Source: Mycobacterium numidiamassiliense (GTDB lineage Bacteria; Actinomycetota; Actinomycetes; Mycobacteriales; Mycobacteriaceae). From it: a stretch of DNA of 64,000 bases. Location of the stretch: the NCBI RefSeq assembly GCF_900157365.1, contig NZ_FUEZ01000004.1, positions 434,001 through 498,000 of the forward strand, given 5' to 3'. A program made the translations under genes and the position numbers. The notes under the pieces are model-generated. The model did no database searches and was not told where the DNA came from. It saw only the letters and a program-made list of their open reading frames with translations. Of this stretch, positions 48,563 through 57,071 are shown one piece after another (the first letter of the stretch is position 1; each line of letters begins with the position of its first letter).

Positions 48563-49219
48563 ATGACGATCGAGGTGTACCAGCCGCAAGACGATTCGCG
48601 CTTGCTCGTCGAGTCGATGCGACTCAGCGGGCTGATCCGGCATCGCCGGGTGCTCGACCTATGCACCGGCAGCGGGTTCGTTGCGATCGCCGCCGCCGAA
48701 ATGGGTTGCGCCGATGTCACTGCCTTCGACATTTGCGCGCATGCCGTGCGGTGTTCACGCGCCAACGTGGCCCGTGCCGGAGTGGACGTTGACGTGCGGG
48801 AAGGGTCGTGGACGGATGCATTCGACAGCGCACCGTTCGACGTCGTCGTGTCCAATCCGCCGTACGTGCCCACCCCGGCCGACGGCGACGTCGAGATGAT
48901 CCCACCCGGCGCAGGGCCATCGTGGGCGTTCAACGCCGGCCCCGACGGCCGAATGGTGCTGGATCCGCTGTGCGCATCGGTGTCAAAGCTGCTGTGCGAC
49001 GGCGGTTCTCTGCTGTTGGTGCAGTCGGCCTTCGCCGGTACTCGACGTTCGCTCGACACGCTGCGATCCACCGGGCTGTCCGCGGAAGTCGTTGCTTCTC
49101 AGTGGATTCCATTTGGCCCAGTGCTATCGGCACGGGCACGGTGGCTGGAGCAGATCGGCCTGCTGCGGAGCGGATGCCGCGAGGAAGAACTAGTGGTAAT
49201 CCGGGCGGACAAGCCATGA
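48563..49219 (+). CDS. HemK/RF-type methyltransferase with NPPY motif
   Basis: 218 residues from ATG at 48563 (MTIEVYQPQDDSRLLVESM). An in-frame TTG at 48530 is possible. SAM motif I is VLDLCTGSGFVAIAAAEMG at about 33-51, and the substrate motif SNPPYVPTP near 103 is that of N5-glutamine or N6-adenine methyltransferases. It is shorter than PrmC, lacks its N-terminal bundle, and resembles the archaeal/eukaryotic HemK2 group. Its TGA overlaps the ATG of the CDGSH gene. Confidence 0.85.
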   Translation: MTIEVYQPQDDSRLLVESMRLSGLIRHRRVLDLCTGSGFVAIAAAEMGCADVTAFDICAHAVRCSRANVARAGVDVDVREGSWTDAFDSAPFDVVVSNPPYVPTPADGDVEMIPPGAGPSWAFNAGPDGRMVLDPLCASVSKLLCDGGSLLLVQSAFAGTRRSLDTLRSTGLSAEVVASQWIPFGPVLSARARWLEQIGLLRSGCREEELVVIRADKP

Positions 49220-49470
49220 CGGGTATGCGGGTACGCGTGATACCCAAAGGTCCCGTGCTGATACCGGGTCCGGTGCGCATCGAGGTGCCCGACGGCCGGG
49301 TCGTAGAGTCCGACCGCTTCATGGTGGCCATCTGCGGCTGCGGGCGAAGTAAGCAATACCCCCTCTGCGACACCAGCCACCGGCGCTGCCGCGTTGCTGA
49401 AGCTGTTGCCCCAGAAGCTAACTCAACGGCACCCGCAACGACGGCTGATCCAGGTTCCAACACCCCATGA
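49216..49470 (+). CDS. CDGSH iron-sulfur domain protein
   Basis: 84 residues from ATG at 49216 (MTGMRVRVIPKGPVLI), in an ATGA overlap with the methyltransferase gene. One CDGSH motif, C-G-C-G-R-S-K-Q-Y-P-L-C-D-T-S-H, matches C-x-C-x2-S-x3-P-x-C-D-x2-H and should bind a [2Fe-2S] cluster through three Cys and one His. Its last 53 bp overlap the convergent haem-oxygenase-fold gene. CDGSH proteins handle iron-sulfur or redox transfer. Confidence 0.9.
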   Translation: MTGMRVRVIPKGPVLIPGPVRIEVPDGRVVESDRFMVAICGCGRSKQYPLCDTSHRRCRVAEAVAPEANSTAPATTADPGSNTP

Positions 49471-50437
49471 TCTTGTCCGCCAAGCGATTTTCGACCACCG
49501 CGTGCGCCCGAATCCCGAACACCACATCGTGATCCAGCTTCGGTTCGTGGGCAACCAGGTCGCCGACCACGTCGAGGCGCACCACCTGTTCGTGCACCGC
49601 GTCGGCCTCGACGTGCTCGCCGTAGAACGCGACGCAGGCCATCGGTGCGCCCAGCCGATGCAGGGCCTGAACCATCCGCTGCGAGCCCGGCGGTGAGGTG
49701 ATTTCCGTCGACGCGAAGTGGCCGATCGCGGCGCCTCGCAGCCGCCGGTGCAGGCCGAACATCGACATCAAATTCACCGCCGCCAGCGCCTCGGCGGGGA
49801 CCGCGTCAAGGTAGCCGAGATAGCTCGAGTCCAGATTTGCCGCTTCCAGCAGATCGGCGAAGAGCTGCTGATGCAGCCGCTGGGGTTGGCCCGCGCCGTA
49901 CTCGTCGAATTCGATCGCCACAAACGCGGCCTTCGCGCCGCCCGTCAGCCGCGGAATCGCCCAGGCGTGCGGATCACCCTCTTTGAGGTGATACAGGGAT
50001 CTGTGCACGAAGTATTCGCGCATTTGCGGCCAGGTTCCCCGATCGCGGAGGTGATAGGACGGGCCGGCGCCGTCCACCGGTTCGATGGAGATCGCGTCCA
50101 TTTCCCGTGCCGAGGTGTGGTCGGGTTCGATGGGACCGACGTCGCGGCGCACCCCCGCCAAAAATGCACGCTCGAGTTCGGCGCGCAGGCGCAGCAGTTC
50201 GGGGTTCCACTCCCAGGTCGGGTCCACCCCCGCGAATCCGCGGTAGTGCAGCTCGTAGCACATGCACAAGGCGAGCTGCAGGTCCAGCCCATAAGGATCC
50301 GAGTCACGCACGGATGCGACGACACTAGCGAGCTGCTCGTGTGACGGCGGCCCGGCCAAGGCGCGACGCACAGCCATCGACAGCGGTCCTTGTGCCGCTG
50401 GTAGACGGGGTTCAACCGTGATCGATGTACGTGTCAC
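49418..50437 (-). CDS. Iron-containing redox enzyme, haem-oxygenase-like fold
   Basis: 339 residues from GTG at 50437 (MTRTSITVEPRLPA); the frame stays open upstream without coding character. It is helical, with scattered metal-ligand motifs of the haem-oxygenase-like diiron group: ALCMCYELHYRG near 60 (E, H), EYFVHRSLYHLKEGDPHAWAIPRL, AFVAIEFDEYGAGQPQRLHQQLF, and HRLGAPMACVAFYGEHVEADAVHEQ. Relatives are non-haem diiron oxygenases or oxidases. It converges on and overlaps the CDGSH gene by 53 bp, so the two may be partners with an antisense link. Confidence 0.8.
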   Translation of the reverse strand: MTRTSITVEPRLPAAQGPLSMAVRRALAGPPSHEQLASVVASVRDSDPYGLDLQLALCMCYELHYRGFAGVDPTWEWNPELLRLRAELERAFLAGVRRDVGPIEPDHTSAREMDAISIEPVDGAGPSYHLRDRGTWPQMREYFVHRSLYHLKEGDPHAWAIPRLTGGAKAAFVAIEFDEYGAGQPQRLHQQLFADLLEAANLDSSYLGYLDAVPAEALAAVNLMSMFGLHRRLRGAAIGHFASTEITSPPGSQRMVQALHRLGAPMACVAFYGEHVEADAVHEQVVRLDVVGDLVAHEPKLDHDVVFGIRAHAVVENRLADKIMGCWNLDQPSLRVPLS

Positions 50438-50493
50438 GTCTGAGTACTTACCACGATGGGGGCAAGGCAAACTGTGGAACGCCGCTGGGAGTA

Positions 50494-52719
50494 TCAGTCC
50501 TCGACCGGCTCGGCCCCGGCCGGCGGCCGGAAGGTGATCTCGATCGTCGTCCCGGTCGGGCTGCTGGTGATCTCCATCGTGTTGCTGAGGATCCGCATCA
50601 GCACCAGACCCCGCCCGCTGTTGCCGGGGTTGATCTTGGGCGTCTTCCAGGAACCGGAGTCGGTGATCCGCGCCTGGATCTCGGCGTCGACGATTTTCAC
50701 CTCGAGCAGCATGGTACCGACGTCGTGTCCGCGGTAGGCGTGCTCGACGCAATTGGTGCAGGCCTCGTTGATGACCAGCACGATGTCGTCGATCGCGGTA
50801 CCTGGGACGTCAGCTTCGCGTAGCCAGTCGGCAAGCCGATGCCGGACGTCTGCCAATTCATCAGCGGCGGCGGCACTTTCGATCCGCAGCGGCGGTCGCT
50901 GGCGACGGTAGAACACCATTGCGACGTCGTCGTCGTACCCAGCCGCCGGGGACAGCTCGCGCAACATCACATCCGCGATGCCGCTCAGGGGCAACTGCGA
51001 CGTCTCCACTAAAACCGCTCCCGCGCGGTCGATTCCGTCGTCGATCGACTCATGCTTACGTTCGACCAGGCCGTCGGTGAACAGCATCAGCGTCGATCCG
51101 AACGCCAGCACGCAGGAGGCCTGCGGGCGGGGTTGGTCGCGGCGGACCGCGAGCGGAACCGACAGGGCGTCGTTGAGCTGCGACGTGCTGGACTCGGGGC
51201 TGGCGATGATGGCGGGCATATGACCGGCATTGCTGTAGTGCAAGGTCCCCGTATCGGTATCCAGCACCGCAAGAAATACCGTGGTGCAGTAGGCATTTGG
51301 AATGAGCGAGGCGGCCGAGTCGAGTTGCTCGAGCAGGCGTGCGGGTTCGGCGCCGTTGATCAGCAGCGCTCGCGCCGAGCTGCGCAGCTGACCCATGATC
51401 GCCGCCGCCGGCAGACCGCGGCCCACGCAGTCGCCGACGACGATCCCGATCCGCTGGTCGCCAATCGGCAGCACGTCATACCAGTCGCCGCCGATCTCCA
51501 GCGGCGGGACGGCGGGCTCGTAGCGCACCGCAAACCCGGAGGGAGGTTCCACGGGCGGCAGCATGGCGCGCTGCAAGGTCAGCGACGTCTCCCTGGCGCT
51601 CTCGAACTGGCGAACGTGCTGCATGGCCAGGCTCAGGTGCCCGATCAGCACCGTGACCAACAGCCGATCCTCTGAGCTGATCCAGCGCGGCGTTTTCAGC
51701 TCCAGCCACAACGCGAGGTCCCCGCTCCCGGAGAGCACCGCGACCAATCCCTGTGCCTTGCCCGGACTGCCCGGCCGCTCGACGGTCTTGGCCGTCAGCG
51801 GCAGCTGGTGTCGCGCGTCGGAAAAGGTGTTGCGCAACCACGGATCCAGATCACGCCACGTCGATACCGCGGGCTCGCCCGCCACCTGGACGGTCGGTTC
51901 GCCCTCACCGCTCGGCCACGAGACGGCCACCACGCGTTGCACATCGGCGGCCGTCCGGCACTCGTCGAGGGTGATCGCGAGCAGCTCGGCCACACTTTTG
52001 GCCACCGCCACGGCAGTAGCCAGCCGCAGCACCGCGGATTCCCTTGCGGCAAAAGCCCGTTCGGCAGTGATGTCGCGAATCGTCCCGACATAGACCTGGC
52101 GGTCGCTGTCGTTTTCCTTAACCGCGTTGATGGTCACCGTCACCCACGCGAGATGGCCGTCGCGATGCCGGATCGGGGTCTCGTATTCGGCGCCGCCGCT
52201 GCTGCGGGCTCGGGATTGTTGTTGCTGCGCGGTCTGCTTGTCGACCAACCACGGGTGCGGCCAGCGATACGGTAAATCCTCTTCGGGATAGCCGAGGATA
52301 TCGATGAAGGCCTTGTTCATCTCGATCACCGAGCCCGCATGGTCGGCGACGAAAAATCCTTCCTGCAACGAATTCACCAGGGCGGTACGGAATTTGTCGC
52401 GGTCGGCGAGGCCTTCGGCGCGGGCCCGTTGTTCGGCGTAGCGTTTGGTGCCGTCGAGAAATCCGCGGGTCGCGACGTCCAGTGGGGCAAGTGTCTGCAA
52501 CAGGAATTCCAGTGCGACCGGTGCGTCGGTGTGGACGTCCTTCGACACCTCGAGGACCAGTTGGACGTGCTGTTCGACGATGTCGAGCATGCTGACTTGG
52601 TCCTGCAGCGCCTGGCGCCCGAGCTCGTGGGCGATGCCCAGGCTGTCCTCGTCGCGTGCGGCCAGGTAGTTCCGGAGCGCAACGACATACTGAGCGCGAA
52701 AATCCGCCGTGCCGGTCAT
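50494..52719 (-). CDS. Multidomain RsbU-like phosphatase (RsbU_N, PAS, GAF, PP2C, HATPase)
   Basis: 741 residues. In order: an N-terminal helical RsbU_N-like domain (1-90), PAS (about 112-215), GAF (about 225-365), a SpoIIE-type PP2C phosphatase (about 385-590; GGDWYDVLPIG, VVGDCVGRGLPAAA, LMLFTDGLVERK), and a HATPase_c_2 anti-sigma kinase domain (about 600-735; INEACTNCVEHAYRG, SGRGLVLMRILSN). The plan resembles Rv1364c without its STAS end. It should dephosphorylate an anti-anti-sigma protein when switched on by RsbT. Last gene of the stressosome-like operon, overlapping the RsbX-like gene by 4 bp. Confidence 0.92.
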   Translation of the reverse strand: MTGTADFRAQYVVALRNYLAARDEDSLGIAHELGRQALQDQVSMLDIVEQHVQLVLEVSKDVHTDAPVALEFLLQTLAPLDVATRGFLDGTKRYAEQRARAEGLADRDKFRTALVNSLQEGFFVADHAGSVIEMNKAFIDILGYPEEDLPYRWPHPWLVDKQTAQQQQSRARSSGGAEYETPIRHRDGHLAWVTVTINAVKENDSDRQVYVGTIRDITAERAFAARESAVLRLATAVAVAKSVAELLAITLDECRTAADVQRVVAVSWPSGEGEPTVQVAGEPAVSTWRDLDPWLRNTFSDARHQLPLTAKTVERPGSPGKAQGLVAVLSGSGDLALWLELKTPRWISSEDRLLVTVLIGHLSLAMQHVRQFESARETSLTLQRAMLPPVEPPSGFAVRYEPAVPPLEIGGDWYDVLPIGDQRIGIVVGDCVGRGLPAAAIMGQLRSSARALLINGAEPARLLEQLDSAASLIPNAYCTTVFLAVLDTDTGTLHYSNAGHMPAIIASPESSTSQLNDALSVPLAVRRDQPRPQASCVLAFGSTLMLFTDGLVERKHESIDDGIDRAGAVLVETSQLPLSGIADVMLRELSPAAGYDDDVAMVFYRRQRPPLRIESAAAADELADVRHRLADWLREADVPGTAIDDIVLVINEACTNCVEHAYRGHDVGTMLLEVKIVDAEIQARITDSGSWKTPKINPGNSGRGLVLMRILSNTMEITSSPTGTTIEITFRPPAGAEPVED

Positions 52720-53348
52720 TTCAATGTTCCTCGGTGACGTGCGGCGAGCACCATGGCGTCGTCGGATTCCTTGGCGTGCTTGGCTAGCATTTCTTCGGCG
52801 ATCGCCGTGGCGGGCGTGGCGAAGTCGATGTGGTCGAGGTGGTCCTCGTCGATGCCGTCGGTGGTGATCACGATCAGATCGCCAGCGCGAAGCGAAACAA
52901 CTTGCGCCGGACGGATTTCCGGAATCCGGTAGCCGACTATGCCAGCGGCCAGCCGCACGCTCGATCGGATGTGAATGCCCGTCACGTCCTTGACGACCAG
53001 GTCTGCGCTGACGTTGCCGACCCCGGTCCAGCTCAGGGTGTGGCTCTCGAAGTCCACCCGTGCCAGCGTCATCGCGACTCCCCGGGTTCCGGTCAGCACG
53101 CGATGGCAGAGCTGTACCAACACCTCGATCCGTTCGCCCGCCGCCCGTTGCAGCGTCTCGACGGCGCGCACGGCTGCGGCCGCCGCCTCCGGCCCGTGTC
53201 CGAGACCGTCGATCACACCGAACAGGGCGGCGTCGCAGTCGATGCCGATCGCGAGCGGCTGATCACCGCATTCGCGCTCGCCGGGTAACGGACGACCCGC
53301 GGTCGCCCATTCGATCGGGCCAAGCCGGCCATTCGCACGCACGATCAT
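52716..53348 (-). CDS. RsbX-like PP2C (SpoIIE) phosphatase
   Basis: 210 residues, a single SpoIIE/PP2C domain. Metal-binding acids are in GVIDGLGHGPEA and TTDGIDEDHL, with a C-terminal ESDDAMVLAAR segment. It matches RsbX in length and in operon position; RsbX resets the stressosome by dephosphorylating RsbR and RsbS. It overlaps the genes on both sides by 4 bp, so it is cotranslated with them. Confidence 0.88.
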   Translation of the reverse strand: MIVRANGRLGPIEWATAGRPLPGERECGDQPLAIGIDCDAALFGVIDGLGHGPEAAAAAVRAVETLQRAAGERIEVLVQLCHRVLTGTRGVAMTLARVDFESHTLSWTGVGNVSADLVVKDVTGIHIRSSVRLAAGIVGYRIPEIRPAQVVSLRAGDLIVITTDGIDEDHLDHIDFATPATAIAEEMLAKHAKESDDAMVLAARHRGTLK

Positions 53349-53788
53349 TTACGGGCCGGAACCCATTTCCACATTTCGACAACGGTTCCGTGGCCCAGCG
53401 ACGATTCCACGATCAACCGGTCCATCAAACGTCGCGCACCTGGCAAGCCCAGGCCCAGTCCGCGACCGGTCGTGTAGCCGTCCTCCATCGCCCGTTCGAT
53501 GTCGGCGATGCCCGGGCCGTCGTCTTCGGCGCGGACCACCAACGCCTTGCGGCCCTCGCGCTCGGCCACCGCGACCTGTACCGCACCGCGGCCCGCGTAG
53601 CTGGTGATGTTTCGCGCGATCTCGGAGATCGCGGTGGCGATCATGGTGACGTCGGTCAGCGAGAATCCGAGCTCTAGGGCGAGCTGGTGCCCGGCTTTGC
53701 GGGCTTTGACGATGTCGTCGGGGTTTTTGATGTCGACGACGATGTCACACGCCACCGTCGCGCCCGATCGTTGATTTGCCCGGTCCAC
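53345..53788 (-). CDS. rsbT: RsbT-type serine kinase / switch protein
   Basis: 147 residues from GTG at 53788; an alternative GTG at 53755 gives 136 residues and a tighter overlap with the rsbS stop, closer to the length of Bacillus RsbT (133). HATPase motifs: N box TAISEIARNITSYAG, G1 DDGPGI and G2 GLGLGLPGARRLMD. The sequence is strikingly like RsbT, including KARKAGHQLALELGF. It phosphorylates RsbS and RsbR under stress, then leaves the stressosome and activates the RsbU-like phosphatase. Confidence 0.92.
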   Translation of the reverse strand: MDRANQRSGATVACDIVVDIKNPDDIVKARKAGHQLALELGFSLTDVTMIATAISEIARNITSYAGRGAVQVAVAEREGRKALVVRAEDDGPGIADIERAMEDGYTTGRGLGLGLPGARRLMDRLIVESSLGHGTVVEMWKWVPARK

Positions 53789-54134
53789 CCTGGCGATTCA
53801 GCAGGGCAAGGCCTTCTTCGAGATCCAGCGCGGTGTGCATGTCGTCGAACGCCAGCCCGAGTTGGACCATCGCAAAGGCCACCTCCGGCTGCAACCCGAC
53901 GATGACGGTGTGCGCTCCGCGTAGCCGCGTCATGTGCGCGATGGTCCGCAGTGAGCGGGCCGCAAAGGAATCCATCACGTCGATGGCGGTGACGTCGACA
54001 ATGATGCCCTGCGCACGGAAGCGGCTGACCTGCTCCATGAGGTCGTAGCGCAGTCGTTCGGTGTCGGAGTCGGAGAGCGCGGCCTGCACCGTCGCGATAA
54101 GGATCGCGCCCTGTTTCAGGATCGGTACTGGCAT
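53745..54134 (-). CDS. rsbS: RsbS-type STAS protein
   Basis: 129 residues, a single STAS domain. The phosphoacceptor motif is MDSFAARSL with Ser56, matching DSF-x-AR of RsbS. RsbS and RsbR co-assemble into the stressosome core and hold RsbT. It overlaps the rsbT start and lies 22 bp after rsbR. Confidence 0.92.
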   Translation of the reverse strand: MPVPILKQGAILIATVQAALSDSDTERLRYDLMEQVSRFRAQGIIVDVTAIDVMDSFAARSLRTIAHMTRLRGAHTVIVGLQPEVAFAMVQLGLAFDDMHTALDLEEGLALLNRQGGPGKSTIGRDGGV

Positions 54135-54156
54135 ACGGGGCCCGTGCTAGTTGTCT

Positions 54157-55068
54157 TCACCCGGTCTGCTCGCCGGTGCGCGTGACCTCGTAGCCCAGCA
54201 GGCGCTCGGCTTCCTCGATGCCACCCTGCAAGTCACCGACGGCGTTCATCTTCGAAAGGTCCAGTCCGATAGTTACCAGCGTCAGGGCGATTTCCGACGA
54301 CAAGCCGGTGATGATCACGCTCGCGCCCATCAGGCCGGACGCATCAACTGTCTGCACCAGGTGGTTAGCCACCGTGGAGTCGATGGTCGGCACACCGGTG
54401 ATGTCGATGACCACCACTTTCGCGCGGTTCGCGCGGATGGCCCGCAGCAGCTGTTCGGTAACCTGGCGGGCCCGTTGGCTGTCCAGCACACCGATGATCG
54501 GCAGAATCAGCAGCTGTTCACGCACCTGCAGCACCGGCGTCGACAGCTCGCGGATGGCCTCCTGCTGCTGGCGGATGATGCGCTCGCGTTCCTGGACGAA
54601 GCTGACGCCCACGGTGTTGGCGATGCGGTTGGCGGCCGGCTCGTAGGCGTCCAAAACCCGGTTGAGCATCTCGAAGTCGGTCTGATACTTCTCGAACAAC
54701 GAGCGCGCGAGCACGTCGCGCAGCAGCAGCACGATGCCGAGCACCTCGTCCGTCTCTACGCCTCGCGGGATGATGCGTTCCGACAGATCCCGTGCATACG
54801 CCTGCAGGGCCTCGACGCTACCGGTCTCGAGCACCTCGACGTAGTTGTCATAGACCGCTGTGGCTTCGGAGAACAGCTCTTCGGGGGTCATCGCCGTCAG
54901 CAGTTCGGCCTCGGTGATCCGGCGGGCCCACTCTTCGCGCAAAACGGTCCGGTTCTGGCGCAGGTGCTGGACGAGCTGGGGCAGCAGACCTTCACTGGAG
55001 ATGCTGGTCGTCTGAGTCGTCTGAGTCGTAGTGCCGGTGCCGATGAAGTCTGACGGCGAATCTGACAT
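54157..55068 (-). CDS. rsbR: RsbR-type stressosome scaffold/sensor
   Basis: 303 residues from ATG at 55068, 5 bases after GGGAGG. An N-terminal helical sensor domain (about 25-165, non-haem globin-like RsbR_N, ending in a long linker helix) leads to a C-terminal STAS domain (about 185-300). Of the two threonines phosphorylated in Bacillus RsbRA, T205 matches T263 (EIALTLVTIG) but T171 corresponds to Ser231 (TIDSTVANHL). It heads the R-S-T-X-U operon and is divergent from rsfB. Confidence 0.9.
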   Translation of the reverse strand: MSDSPSDFIGTGTTTQTTQTTSISSEGLLPQLVQHLRQNRTVLREEWARRITEAELLTAMTPEELFSEATAVYDNYVEVLETGSVEALQAYARDLSERIIPRGVETDEVLGIVLLLRDVLARSLFEKYQTDFEMLNRVLDAYEPAANRIANTVGVSFVQERERIIRQQQEAIRELSTPVLQVREQLLILPIIGVLDSQRARQVTEQLLRAIRANRAKVVVIDITGVPTIDSTVANHLVQTVDASGLMGASVIITGLSSEIALTLVTIGLDLSKMNAVGDLQGGIEEAERLLGYEVTRTGEQTG

Positions 55069-55173
55069 TTGGCCTCCCGAGTGCCGCGTCGCAGTGCGCA
55101 CGTTCTACGGGGAGACTAGCCTGGCTTGTCGCGAGGCAGGTGTTGAGGTCTTCTTCTTCTCGCAGTTCGCCAG

Positions 55174-55192
55174 GCAGGTTAGGCTTGCACCA
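55174..55192 (+). promoter_or_regulatory. IdeR-box-like half site between rsbR and rsfB
   Basis: AGGTTAGGCTT at 55176-55186 matches the left and centre of the mycobacterial iron box (TWAGGTWAGSCTWACCTWA): 13 of 19 positions overall, 11 of them contiguous, but the right half is poor. It lies about 30 bases before the rsfB start. It may be an IdeR site or chance. Confidence 0.25.
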
Positions 55193-55220
55193 CACTTAAG
55201 GCCCAGACGAAGGATCGCCA

Positions 55221-55589
55221 TTGTCAGCTCCTGATTCGATTACCACGTTGGTTGCGGACCACGATGGGGTGTCCGTGGTCAGTGTCAGCGGTGAAATCGA
55301 CTTGGTCACCGCACCCGCCCTCGAGCAAGCGATCAGTGCGGTGGTTGCCGAAGGGCCGACGGCGCTGGTCATCGATCTGTCTGGGGTGGAGTTTCTCGGC
55401 TCGGTCGGGCTGAAAATTCTCGCGGCGACCTACGAGAAGCTCGGTGAAACGACTGAGTTCGGAGTGGTCGCGCGTGGACCGGCGACACGACGCCCCATTC
55501 ACCTGACCGGTTTGGACAAGACGTTCCCGTTGTACCCGACGTTGGACGACGCGTTGACCGGCGTCCGGGACGGCAAGCTCAACCGCTAG
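55221..55589 (+). CDS. rsfB: Anti-anti-sigma factor RsfB
   Basis: 122 residues from TTG at 55221 with AAGGA 7 bases upstream. A STAS domain with the phosphorylatable Ser in VEFLGSVGLKIL (S61) and IDLSGVEFLG, plus the conserved RRPIHLTGLDKTF segment. In M. tuberculosis RsfB (Rv3687c) binds the anti-sigma factor RsbW/UsfX and frees SigF. Lying next to a stressosome operon, it is a plausible target of the RsbU-like phosphatase. No sigma factor is encoded in the window. Confidence 0.93.
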   Translation: MSAPDSITTLVADHDGVSVVSVSGEIDLVTAPALEQAISAVVAEGPTALVIDLSGVEFLGSVGLKILAATYEKLGETTEFGVVARGPATRRPIHLTGLDKTFPLYPTLDDALTGVRDGKLNR

Positions 55590-55672
55590 GCCCGGCCGGC
55601 ATGACCTGCCCGAGTTACGTCAGGTCGTGAGCGAAAGGCCGTGCCTCGGGGATTACCCCCGGCCGCGGTGCG

Positions 55673-56188
55673 ATGATCACGGCCATGGATGTCGATCATC
55701 CGCAAGACGACCAGCAATGGGATCGCGCCGAACGCGGCGAAACCGAGATCGAACGGCTGGACCGCAACTGGAACAGCCTTTTGCAAGAGCTGCGCGTGGT
55801 GCAGACCGGGGTGCAACTGCTCACCGGGTTCTTACTGACCCTGCCGTTTCAGCAGCGTTTCGACATCCTCAGCCAGCCCATGCGAATGGTTTACCTCGCG
55901 ACGGTGGGATGCTCGGTGGCCGCGACGGTGCTGCTCATCGCGCCGGTGGCCATGCACCGAATGCTGTTCCGGCGCCATCTGCTGCAGGTGGTGGTGTTGG
56001 CGGCACACCGGTGCGCCTTTACCGGGCTGGCGCTGCTGGGATTCGCGATGAGCGGGATGACGGTCATCATTTTCGCGGCGGTTTCCGGCCGGCATGCCGG
56101 CCTGGCCGCCGGGGCGTGTGCGCTCCTGCTGTTCACGGTGTTCTGGCTGATCCTGCCGCTGAAGCTGCGCGGCAGCCGCGTCGAGTAG
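55673..56188 (+). CDS. DUF6328-type membrane protein
   Basis: 171 residues (or 167 from ATG 55685). An acidic N terminus with ETEIERLDRNWNSLLQELRVVQTGVQLL, the signature of the DUF6328 family, then four membrane helices (about 50-68, 75-95, 110-132, 138-160). No enzymatic motif is present. It often accompanies stress-response genes in actinobacteria, but its role is unknown. Confidence 0.78.
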   Translation: MITAMDVDHPQDDQQWDRAERGETEIERLDRNWNSLLQELRVVQTGVQLLTGFLLTLPFQQRFDILSQPMRMVYLATVGCSVAATVLLIAPVAMHRMLFRRHLLQVVVLAAHRCAFTGLALLGFAMSGMTVIIFAAVSGRHAGLAAGACALLLFTVFWLILPLKLRGSRVE

Positions 56189-56202
56189 AGCCGCGAAACG
56201 AG

Positions 56203-56877
56203 TCAGCGCCGGGTCGTCAGTGCCGCGATCCGGGTGGAATCCAGATGATCGAGGAGATCCTGCGGGTCGGCGAAGATCGGTGCCGCACCTGCTGCCGCCA
56301 ACTCAGCCGCGGAGATGCCGCCGCTCAGGAGCCCGATGCACGGCAACCCCGCCGAGGCGGCGGCCTGCGCGTCCCACACGGCATCGCCGACAAACACGGC
56401 TTGTTCGGCAGTGACACCGGCTCGGTCCAGCGCGACCTGCACGATTCCGGGATCCGGTTTGGCGGTGTCGACGTCACGCGATGACGTGGTTTCGGCAATG
56501 ACGTCGTCGCAACTGAGCACCTTGCGCAGGGTGTCGAGTTCGTCGTCGGGTGCCGAGCTGGCCAGGACGACCTGTAGACCCAAATCGGCTACGCGGTGCA
56601 GCAATTCCCGTGCACCGGGCAGTGGAGCCAGCCGTGATGAGACTTCGCGGTAGTAGTGGCCGTGGGCATCGCTGAGCCGGTCCTGCACTTCGGATGGCGC
56701 GTCGTGGGACAGCGTGCGCACCAGCATTGAGCCGTCCATGCCGATGCAACGGTGCAACTGCCAGGCCGAAATTGGCACGCCCACGTCATCAAAGGCGCAC
56801 TGCCACGCGTAGACGTGCAGGTAGGTGGAGTCCACCAGCGTCCCGTCGACGTCGAACAACACCGCTGGGGAATTCAT
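56203..56877 (-). CDS. HAD-family phosphatase
   Basis: 224 residues from ATG at 56877 (MNSPAVLFDVDGTLVDSTY); upstream open frame is non-coding in character. HAD motif I is DVDGTLVDS (nucleophile D9, acid D11), the cap helix region includes YAWQCAFDDVGVPIS, motif II is VLASSAPDDEL, motif III Lys is in TAKPDPGIVQ, and motif IV is VFVGDAVWDAQAAASAG. It is of the beta-phosphoglucomutase/phosphoglycolate phosphatase type (HAD-IA). Substrate unknown. Confidence 0.9.
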   Translation of the reverse strand: MNSPAVLFDVDGTLVDSTYLHVYAWQCAFDDVGVPISAWQLHRCIGMDGSMLVRTLSHDAPSEVQDRLSDAHGHYYREVSSRLAPLPGARELLHRVADLGLQVVLASSAPDDELDTLRKVLSCDDVIAETTSSRDVDTAKPDPGIVQVALDRAGVTAEQAVFVGDAVWDAQAAASAGLPCIGLLSGGISAAELAAAGAAPIFADPQDLLDHLDSTRIAALTTRR

Positions 56878-57071
56878 CGATGGGACATACCCGGCCCGGC
56901 GCCGGCTGACACGTTTTATCCGGGCGAGCGACGGCCCAGATGACGAGAATTGTCGGACACGCAATCTTATTAATTCAACGCGTGTAGGGCGTACCCGAAC
57001 GGGGTATCGACTCTGCCACGGGTGAGTACAGGGAAGTGCGTCAACCCGGTACCGAGTAGGGAGGAACACCC

